Of a stretch of 64,000 bases of DNA, positions 56,385-64,000 are shown one piece after another. The notes under the pieces are model-generated. The model was given only the letters and a program-made list of their open reading frames with translations. It was not told the origin of the DNA and ran no database searches. This stretch comes from Dryococelus australis. Its lineage: Eukaryota; Arthropoda; Insecta; Phasmatodea; Phasmatidae. Position 1 is the first letter of the stretch. Every line of letters starts with the position of its first letter. The position numbers were made by a program, and so were the translations under genes. The stretch lies in NCBI GenBank assembly GCA_029891345.1, contig CM057000.1, positions 126,393,338-126,457,337 on the forward strand, in the 5' to 3' direction.

Positions 56385-56924
56385 TGTTACGACAGCGACA
56401 CCAGCCACGCGGTGCTCCCAGGCGAGAGGCGGTCGCCGGCAGCCAGCTCAGTGGCTGGATCAGCAGGAGCTGCACTGCGCAAGCGGAATCGTTCAAAACA
56501 AACGTGCGAGTTGGATCAATGTAGTTAGGTCTGGATGACAAAGGGGCGTCGGCCGACAACTTTAACTCCGCCCACGCCAGGCTATCGGCGAACAAGGGGG
56601 GTGCTGCAACACATTATCATGAAAGGGGGGGGGGGGAGAAGTGTAGTCGAGGGATCCTAACCTGGAGACGGCATCTTCCTGGTGAGCCGGCGACGCGAGG
56701 CGGTTGCAGAGCGCGAGGGCACCTATCTCCAGCTCTCTTCAGGTGTGAGTTAGTGAGATAAAAAGAGCAATTCCCTCACCTGTACTTCACAAACCTACTC
56801 CTACTCAATTGTAATTGTCATAATTATCATTAAAGGGAAGTAGAATCTTAAGTACCTCTTTTATTTCACATTCTCTCATATCAACCTCTAAGCTGTGGTG
56901 TCGCCTTAAGTGACAACCACAACA
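56385..56924 (+). mobile_element. Putative 5' LTR of the errantivirus-like element
   Basis: TGTTACGACAG at 56385 and CACAACA ending at 56924 give TGTT...AACA ends and a plausible 540-bp LTR. ATAAAAAG near 56757 could be a TATA box, and the G-tract at about 56623-56635 lies inside. Downstream sequence up to 57120 looks like a leader before Gag. No second LTR is in the window to confirm the borders, and no convincing primer-binding site follows (AGTAGCGGAGGCACC would be a weak one). The borders are therefore inferred. Confidence 0.4.
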
Positions 56925-57119
56925 AGTAGCGGAGGCACCAGTCTTTTTCGTCCTTAAGCAGCCAAAACGAGTTTCTTCCTACTTCTGCCTACTCCGAGAA
57001 TCACTCTCGGACTCTTAGTGTGGAGAATTGGGGAACTAGCAGTGGATAGTTGTCATAGACGCTAGTTATAGCAGTAGTATTATATTGCTTTGATAAACAT
57101 TGTTGTTTGCTTTACCAGC

Positions 57120-58695
57120 ATGAACCTTTTTCATGGAACAACATTGTAATTAATGACACAGATCATTTGGGGGATTTGATTGACCTTTTAAAATGCTGAT
57201 CCGGTGCAAATCAATACCACATTACAATATGATAAATACTACACAACACCACAGCACTCCCACAATCACACTCGCGACAAAGGGACCGTCCATATTTCAT
57301 ACACCTCCATAGGCCTATCACAAGACAATATTTACAATTGGAACACCACCACACGGTACACCTACCACAAACTTCAATCCCGGCATGTGAACCCGAATAC
57401 AACACTTACACTAACACTAGCATGGGCATGGATACATCATATAACACTTTGGACCACACAATGGCGGCAGCACAACCTTTGTATGTAGCATTTAAACAAC
57501 CAGCCCCAATTGACAATTGTAATGGAGGCAGAGAGGAGGACATTTTTTAATTTCTGGAAGAATTTGAAAAAGCTATTTTAGCAAATGAGTGGGACGACGA
57601 TCCTAAAATTAAGAGATTGCAAATTCATTCAACAGGTAATTAACACAGACCCAGTTCAGCTAACATTGCAACATGTTTCACAATCACTAGCACATGTTTT
57701 TGCTTCCAGTGAATACAAATACAAACACCAAGCATTACACTATTCAGAGACGGACCACGCGAACCAGCACTAATGTATGCACAAGAAATTTCGTGTTTCA
57801 CACGAGACCAAACCACACACGTCAGAGGAAGACATACTGGAAATTTTGTGGAATTCACTTCTACCTTCAGTAATGGATAAGCTAGTTGTAATAGACAACA
57901 GTTCCCTACAGGAAATGCAAGCCAATTTGAAATGCATAGATGAAGCATGCAAAAATACAAACAGAACATTTACAACAACACATAGCCGGACACGGCAATT
58001 AAGAAGGAGTTGGAAGAATTAAAACACGAAATTAGTAAGCTCACGCTTAGTAAGGTGGAAAAGGCAACAGGCACACAGAGGCAGGAGAAAGACACACATG
58101 CAACTTACAGGCAAAATTATCAAGGTGCGAATAACACACCACATATAAGCACTCGCCCACACATCTCGAAAGACCTCTATAGACAAACGCATAGAAGATG
58201 TTATTAACCATGGCAATATACAACTCAACAGCAATATCAGCCAATTCAAATGTATTATATGCCACACCCAACATACTCAGTACACATTCCCCTGTGGGAT
58301 ACTATACCGCCATTTCCATTTGTTAATATGGGTACACCAGCCATGTACAGTAATTTCCAGCAGACCCCCTTCACACAGCGCACAGTCCAGAATATTCCAG
58401 GCCATCTACATAAAGAAACACTAGTATCACAGGGTATAGATTCATGACTTCCACGCCATATGTTACAAGAAACTGCACAGCCAACCTATGCACAAGTAAC
58501 GTCCAGAAACTGTAACCCTGACAAAACATTTTTTCCCTACTACCACTACAACAGGCAGCACATGATGTTTCAAATTTAAGAAAAAAAAAAAAAAAAAAAG
58601 GAACAGGAAAACATGACCAAACAAAGGGAAACATGTAACCAGAGAGAAGTTCTGGAAAATAGACAAGAGTGACAACACAGCTCGCCCCCTAAGGG

Positions 58696-58727
<32 letters not shown>

Positions 58728-59285
58728 TAGGAAGACAAAACTGGGGAAACAAAGAAAAACTCAATATATCGATCTGCAAAAATCACGCATAGCACATAAG
58801 GATTGCGTACCCCAAACGCTAATGGGAAAACTCGCATTGCAGAAACATGCCACTCACAGTATAAACAAACAGCCTAGTCCACCAAAACAGAACAAAGACA
58901 AGGAAATAAAATTTGGTCCCAAAACTCAATTTCAAGACACTTATGCACTCTGCATGTACGATGGACACAACGCTGCAAACTGCATACTATTCCCATGCCA
59001 AAATTTTGTGTGGAATACAGACATTGCACAGAGGTTCAACAATTTTGAACAAAAACATGCAACAAAACAAAACACATTCAAACACCAAAGCCGGGGGATA
59101 AATAACAATAAGATGGAACATACTGTAGACATTCAAAGGAAAAAAAAGGGAGGGCGCCTTAATTCCAACAACAAAATATGCATTACACATGTACAACACA
59201 AAAACCACAGAACACGACAGGTTCAAATTATGGCTATCACCTCTGAAATACTGTCCACACCAAAAATCAATCTGCACACAAAGTC
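57120..59285 (+). pseudogene. gag: Errantivirus-like Gag, decayed
   Basis: Reading frames shift several times, but the text is continuous in style: an Asn/Thr/His-rich start; LEEFEKAILANEWDDD (about 57556-57603), a capsid-like helix motif; TSEEDILEILWNSLLPSV (about 57819-57872); a helical MQANLKCIDEACKNTN; HEISKLTLSKVEKATG (about 58027-58075); then a Pro/Gln-rich stretch to 58440. The frame from 58822 ends in a zinc-knuckle-like segment at 58942-58983 with C-x4-H-x4-C preserved; the residue in the first Cys position is Tyr. Two A-runs (58578-58600, 58700-58727) break the coding sequence. Gag forms the particle shell and binds RNA; this copy cannot encode an intact product. Confidence 0.7.
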
Positions 59286-59680
59286 TTAAAAATTCCTAGC
59301 ACTATTAGATACAGGTTGTATTACATTGTGTATCGCCACAACAGTCACAAATCTACACCACCTTAAACCCATTCAGAAAAAGAATTAACTTGTGGCAGAT
59401 ACTGACTGATGAATTACCTCCTCCACAATACTACAGTACTTTCACTTTTCAGATTAAAGGCCATGTGGACACTCGCAATTTTCTTGTAATTGATCATTTA
59501 CAGTCATACATAATAATTGGGTGTGATTTCATTCGGCAATACAAACTCATTCCAGATTTACATGCCAGAATAGCTACCATCAGACACAAGCATGCAAAAA
59601 TAATTACAGTCCCGTTAGTAGAAAACACAGACGAAGAACAAAATAAATTTTTATCAAACACTATTCAAAAATGAATGCAC
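59286..59680 (+). pseudogene. pol: Errantivirus-like protease, decayed
   Basis: LLDTGC at 59302-59319 is the catalytic D-T-G of a retropepsin-type aspartic protease, preceded by FLA. After a stop near 59385 the flap and C-terminal part remain (FTFQIKGHVDTRNFLVIDHL, then IIIGCDFIRQY at about 59513-59545, matching the usual IIxGxDxL). The enzyme would cleave Gag-Pol. It is broken by one stop and one frame change and precedes the RT region. Confidence 0.75.
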
Positions 59681-60506
59681 ATGGAAACCGAACTGCAGGA
59701 TTTACCCCTTAAACACATTAACCCATCATTGTCCCCAGAAGAGAAAGACAAATTACGTAAATTATTAAAGAACTATTCAGAGAGATTTACATATAAAATT
59801 ACATATCTCACAGAAACTCAAAACTTTTAAATGAGTGTATAATTAACTACACATAAGCCAATTCACTCCAAGCCATACCAAATAGCCCCAAGGCAAAGAG
59901 AGGCCGTACAGAAACATACAAGACATGTTGTAAGATGGAATTATTGAAACATCTCGTAGTCGAGATGCCTCTACCTGTTTGATTATTCCCAAAAAGGATG
60001 GCAGTATTAGATTTTTAACAGATATGCATTACATTAATACACATTTAAAACTAGAAAATTACCCTCTCCCGAAGCACAGAGGATATTTTACAAGTTATAA
60101 ATAATACGAAATTGTTTGTCTTGACAGTTTAGTGGATTTTATGCCATTCCAGTCAAACAGACATATAGACATAAATTAGCTTTCACAATATATCAGTTAC
60201 GACGTTATCTATACTGCAGTTTGCCAATGAGAGTTTCCAGTAGCCCAGGTTTTTCCAAGAATTTGTAGATATTTTAATTGGGAACCTGAGATGGCATTCA
60301 GTAGTATGTTACCCCGACGAAATTTTTGTATTAGGAAACACAAATAAGGAACATTAAAATAATTTGCAAATAGTTTTTAACTGACAGAATGAGGGAATTT
60401 CAGGTTAAAATAAACCCACGAAAATGCCAATTTGCTCAGCAAAAATTAACCATTTTAGGACATAAACTCACTCCCCAGGGATTACAACCAGGCCCAGAGA
60501 AGACAA
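59681..60506 (+). pseudogene. pol: Errantivirus-like reverse transcriptase, decayed
   Basis: An N-terminal lead-in (SLSPEEKDKLRKLLKNYSERF, about 59731-59790), then KPIHSKPYQIAPRQREAV (about 59859-59910) as the KPY-PR segment, FLTDMHYINTHLKLENYPLP (about 60015-60070), AFTIYQ and a catalytic box reading YPDE-IFVLG at 60310-60336 where YLDD/YVDD is usual. REFQVKINPRKCQFAQQKLT and LGHKLTPQGLQPGPEKT form the thumb (60390-60505). More than ten stops and repeated frame changes show an inactive copy. Confidence 0.85.
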
Positions 60507-61160
60507 ATGTTATTTCAGAAATGCCACCCCCCGATTAATTTAAAACGGTTGCACACTCTTCTCGGCCTTACATCTTACTTACGGAAATTTATCAAAAATT
60601 ATTCGCAAATAGTCCAGCTTCTCACTGACCTAACGAAAAAGAACACTAAATTTTTCTGGGACATTGAACAGCAGTCTGCGTTTTTACAGCTCAAATAAAC
60701 AATCACTAAAGCTCCCATTTTAGTGCAATTTAAAGATAACAGAGACTCTACTTTAGTTTGTAATTCTTCCGAATCAGCAATAGGAAGAGAACTGTTGCAA
60801 CAGGATGAAGAGGGCACATGTCATGTTATTGCTTATGCGTTTAAAATGTTATGCCAAAATGAAAAAAAAAAAATTGGTGTGCCACAGAACGGGAATTGGT
60901 GTGCCACAGAACGGGAATTGAGAGCAATTAAATACTTTCGTGTACACTTCCGGCAGTACGTGTTTGGCTGTAAGTTCATTGTAGAAACAGATCATGCCTC
61001 ACTCAGATATTTTAACTTAATGGCAGAACATTACATACAAATTCAAAAGTTTGACACAGCACTCGGAGATTTCCAATTTGAAACTCGAATTTTTAAGGGG
61101 AAAGCAATCACCACAGCAGATTCACTTTCTCGCTTATCACATATATTCCCCATGTTGTAG
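60507..61160 (+). pseudogene. pol: Errantivirus-like RNase H domain, decayed
   Basis: The connection segment (LHTLLGLTSYLRKFIKNYSQI, about 60537-60600) is followed by FFWDIEQQSAFLQLK. RNase H reads LVCNSSESAIGRELLQQDEEG (about 60753-60815), with Asn in the place of the first catalytic Asp. ATERELRAIKYF and FIVETDHASLRYF (with the Asp of TDH, about 60975-61015) and TTADSLSRL (ADxLSR, about 61110-61137) complete the domain. A perfect 22-bp tandem duplication at 60872-60915 adds extra residues before ATERE. One of the longest open frames in the element (60723-61160). Confidence 0.9.
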
Positions 61161-61705
61161 AGATAAATAAAAATAAGTACCCTGGTATTAAAGTTACTCT
61201 GTCCACAAATAGTATTTATGAAAGCATGGCGGTGTTAATCTTTCAAGACCCACTCAAGACAGATGAAATAGAGCTACTATTAGAAAATGTATCATTAGCA
61301 ATTGAAAAAAAAACAGCCAATTAGTTACAGACATCCCTCCACTCATTTCCATACCAGAAGAATTAGTGCTTAGAACAATAGCAGATTATTTTCGGATCAA
61401 CATTACGATCCTATCTGCACACAATACTGAACCACGCCTCATTACAGTCGACCTTCCAATATAAAATATTACAGCATTTTCAGAAGACAATGGAAAGCAG
61501 ACAGTATATTATCCCATCATAACAAGGTCATTTAAGGAGCACCAGATGACAAATTATTTTTATTCCAGTTACAACATCCGCCTTCACTCACATCGCAAAT
61601 TTAAGGTGAATATGCGAACAGCCAACAAGTCCAAAATTTAAAATTAGCATTCCTTGACCCTTCAAAGGCCTCGCCTGAGAATAGGACGAAAGCCCGTAGA
61701 TATGG
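61161..61705 (+). pseudogene. pol: Pol linker between RNase H and integrase, decayed
   Basis: Short broken frames (for example EIELLLENVSLAIE near 61267) without a catalytic motif. Its position between two Pol domains indicates Pol linker sequence. Stops occur in all frames. Confidence 0.55.
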
Positions 61706-62540
61706 TATCATGGCGAGCGGGGAAGTTTATTACAAAGTCCACACACCGGCGGGCGAAAAACGCCTCGCCATAGTACCGAAGTATTATGTTCCGGAAATAA
61801 TTTCTGCCCACCACTATGCCCTTCTTGGCGGACAATATTTCGGGTTAAAAAAAAACACAAAAAATGAAAGAAACCTGTTTTTGGAACACTATGAATCGCG
61901 ATATAAAAGAGTACGTCTGCACATGCCACATCTGCCAGAAAACCAAACCTACTAATGTTCATCCACAAGGTCAGCTACAAGCGATCGATCTACCCCCCTA
62001 TATTTACGATGTGGAACTTAGACGCCAAAGTACAGTGGCCACAAACCGAGTCCGGGAACAAATACGTACTCATTTTCACGGAGTTCACTACTAGATACTT
62101 TGTTGCCAAAGCTGCTCCTTCCATTGATGCACCGGTATGCGCAGCATTTATAAAGAGTGTTATTTTACATTTTGGTTGTCCAAAATTTATTCTTCTTGAT
62201 TGGGCAGTGAATTTGAAAATGAACTCATCACAAAACTGCTTGCGGACCTCCAAATAAAAAGTTTCAAACAACGGCTTATTTGCCTCAAACTAATGATCTG
62301 TGTGAATCTATGAATAAAATGATAGGCCAACATCACACCACCCATGCAACAGAAAGCCCGCGTCAATGGGACAAATTTCTTGATTTTATAGTGTTCAATT
62401 ACAACACGACCTTCAATGTGTCATCTAAGCACTCCCCGTTTTACTTAGTCCATTGGGTAAACATAACGTTGCCTGCCCAGTTAGTTTTAAATAAACCTCG
62501 TTTACGTACTCCTGACTGGCTACAAACTTTGTAACAAGCC
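61706..62540 (+). pseudogene. pol: Errantivirus-like integrase core, decayed
   Basis: The zinc finger spans two frames: AHHYALLGG plus GLKKNTKN (61810-61865) in one, and CHICQKTKP (61930-61957) in the next. The catalytic core includes ESGNKYVLIFTEFTTRYF (about 62048-62100), FGCPKFILLDWAV (about 62170-62210, containing the second Asp), and PQTNDLCESMNK (about 62280-62317, containing the Glu). KHSPFYLVHWVN and LVLNKPRLRTPDWL close the region. The first core Asp is likely in NLDAKVQWPQ. Integrases of this class insert proviral DNA; frame breaks at about 61955, 62255 and 62280 prevent expression of one product. Confidence 0.85.
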
Positions 62541-62900
62541 AGGAAAGAGGCCAAAATAAATATTAAGCTTGCACAAAAATTGTCAGAAGTACTTTAGCAA
62601 AAAAAAAACTGCAGCTCCCCTATAAAGAGGGTTAATGTGCATGCATTAAAACGAAACCTCGGCATAAAGCCCTTGCTTATAAGTGGGTAGGACCCGCCCG
62701 TATCGACAAAATTCTGGGTGGCAATACTGTACTTGCTGACATAAAATCTCGGGGGAAGAGTATGAAAGATGTTAAAACACGCGGAGCTTGAAGCCCGTAT
62801 TTTTGCTCAGCCAGCTTACCTAATATATCAAGCTAGAGTTAAACTTTCTGCCTACATTCATATTTAACATTATATAGTCACTTACCTATCAATTATCTTT
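62541..62900 (+). pseudogene. pol: Integrase C-terminus (GPY/F-like) and spacer before env
   Basis: YKWVGPARIDKILGGNT (about 62679-62730) is a GPY/F-type module with Ala where Tyr is usual. It is followed by GRGKSM-like basic sequence (SRGKSMKDVK) and the end of Pol before 62860. The env frame opens 58 bp beyond AACATTATATAG (62869-62880). Confidence 0.75.
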
Positions 62901-62917
62901 CCAGGTCCCGGACTAGG

Positions 62918-64000
62918 ATGGATACATTGCGTGCGCTTCTACTCCTTCTTTGCTCGCAATTCATTTTTCCCATCACGCCCCTGTTACGTATTCACACTGG
63001 CATGCATTGGGTAGAAATCACATCCGGCATAATTTATGAAGAAAGCATACCACCCGTATATCAAATATCACTCCAGCCGCCTCAAGAAATACACACCGTT
63101 CAAGCATGGCAATCACACATGTGTAAACAGGAAATCCCCCACATCTGTGAAAATGCTAAATTAATCTCGAAGACTGTGGCAGAATTACGAACCCAGCTGT
63201 TGTCCTAATTATTTAGTGAAACTAATTTACCAACTCGAACGAAGAGAGGGCTATAATTTCTCGGGGACGCATTAGAGTGGTGCTGCAACACCTTGTCACA
63301 TATACATTTTGACCAGTTAATTAACAACGATGAAGTATTATTGTCCACACTGCAGAGGCTACAAGTTTCCGTGAGACGGAATTCCAAAGTCACGCAATCG
63401 ATAGTTGAAAACATTAAGAATGCGATTACGCAAATAGATAACAGGTTAAATATGTTAGCGGCTGCTATCAATAATGTAGTGGTAGCTCTTCGCTCAGACA
63501 CACGAATGCAATCGATTACGGAAATGCTAGCATCAACACAACAACTGTCATTATCTATTCTCCTTGCGTTATTTTGTTCCCTAATGAAGGCACAATAAAT
63601 GCTAACAAGTAATATATATTGTAAAATTAATCACTTGCCCCTCACTCTTGTTGACAAGACTGATTCAATCAATCACTTGCTACAGCTCCAGTCAAATCTC
63701 CTTTTCCCAGAACTTAAGGTTAGTAGTTCCACCACACAAAATAAGTAATTATTTTCACTTGCCGCTAGGAGAAGTCCTGTTTCTAACACCAACCTGCTAT
63801 TGAAAATACAGATACCACTGTGCGTCAATCGGCAGCTTGGCAATTATTTAAGATTCTCCCAATTGCATTTCAATCACATTGGCTATCGTGCTACATTTAC
63901 TCCTAAGAAACACTAATAGCATTTGACAAAAACTGGCGGCAAATATATGAACTTCCACAGTCAAAAGAACATGAGTTTGCTATTTACCGGATACCGCAGG
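62918..64000 (+). pseudogene. env: Errantivirus-type envelope glycoprotein, decayed, runs off the window
   Basis: One frame can be followed from an ATG at 62918 to 63595, interrupted by stops at 63206 and 63260. The first ~20 residues (MDTLRALLLLLCSQFIFP) form a signal peptide. A basic RTKR tetrapeptide at about 63236-63247 is placed like the furin cleavage site of errantivirus/baculovirus F-type envelopes, and is followed by a Gly-rich, hydrophobic start of the fusion subunit. A helical heptad-like stretch (RRNSKVTQSIVENIKNAITQ, about 63371-63430) follows, and a hydrophobic segment near 63545-63590. Beyond a stop at 63596 similarity continues in pieces (DKTDSINHLLQL; LLLKIQIPL). In intact relatives the protein would be a type I membrane fusion glycoprotein. 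No transmembrane end is seen because the window stops. The position after pol and the cleavage motif support the assignment. Confidence 0.75.

Noticed and set aside
56623-56641. G-tract read as a polypurine tract followed by an LTR
   Set aside because: Gag lies downstream, so a 3' polypurine tract is not expected here; kept only as an alternative for the LTR border.

Overview
This window looks like intergenic or intronic DNA from an arthropod, most likely an insect with a large, repeat-rich genome. The support is AT-rich composition, frequent AT, CA and TG microsatellites, tRNA-derived SINEs with an arthropod-style body, Ty3/gypsy LTRs, and a gypsy-class element carrying an errantivirus-type envelope gene, which is characteristic of insects. 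The species cannot be named from sequence alone. I found no intact host protein gene, no rRNA gene and no canonical functional tRNA gene. Every protein-coding signal is a decayed copy with stops or frameshifts.

Layout. 1-4.9 kb: anonymous sequence, AT-rich CCATCTTGGTA-type repeats, a 2 x 159 bp duplication and a tandem array of tRNA A-box-like units. 4,923-5,611: solo gypsy LTR with a 4-bp target duplication (ATAC). 5.6-8.9 kb: A-rich degenerate repeats. 8.96-10.99 kb: a large inverted-repeat (foldback-like) structure whose two arms carry the same 21-bp minisatellite in opposite orientation. 11.34-12.16 kb: a decayed YqaJ/lambda-exonuclease-type nuclease gene. 12.72-13.15 kb: a MITE with TTA target duplication. 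15.7-20.6 kb: palindromic microsatellite, SINE and MITE pieces, and tandem repeats. 20,651-21,634: six 164-bp tandem units. 22.2-22.7 kb: long AT/TATG microsatellite. 24.3-27.5 kb: a 5'-truncated Ty3/gypsy element (RT end, RNase H, integrase, 3' LTR). 28.9-29.6 kb: SINE plus MITE. 30.8-33.0 kb: three 131-bp tandem units, then a ~140-bp modular repeat field. 33,083-33,941: a second solo LTR with a 4-bp duplication (ATAT). 34-49.3 kb: mostly anonymous, with a gypsy RT scrap, five copies of one MITE family, one copy of a sister family, and SINEs. 50.7-52.35 kb: a decayed gene of the DUF7869-like type (SDGxxGQxKN motif). 56.4 kb to the window end: a long, decayed gypsy/errantivirus-class provirus (LTR, gag, protease, RT, RNase H, integrase, env) running off the right edge.

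How the parts relate. The three gypsy LTRs at 4.9, 26.6 and 33.1 kb belong to one family: they share TGTT...GTAACA ends, the AGAATRTTCTGG block and a common 3' end. Only the one at 26.6 kb still has coding sequence. Two MITE families share the terminal sequence TATAGNCYRTTCACGGT, and copies of both lie 9 bp apart near 39.3 kb, so one transposase source may have mobilised both. The least ordinary items are the foldback-like structure with minisatellite arms, the YqaJ-type nuclease pseudogene beside it, the DUF7869-like gene and the homogeneous 164-bp array.
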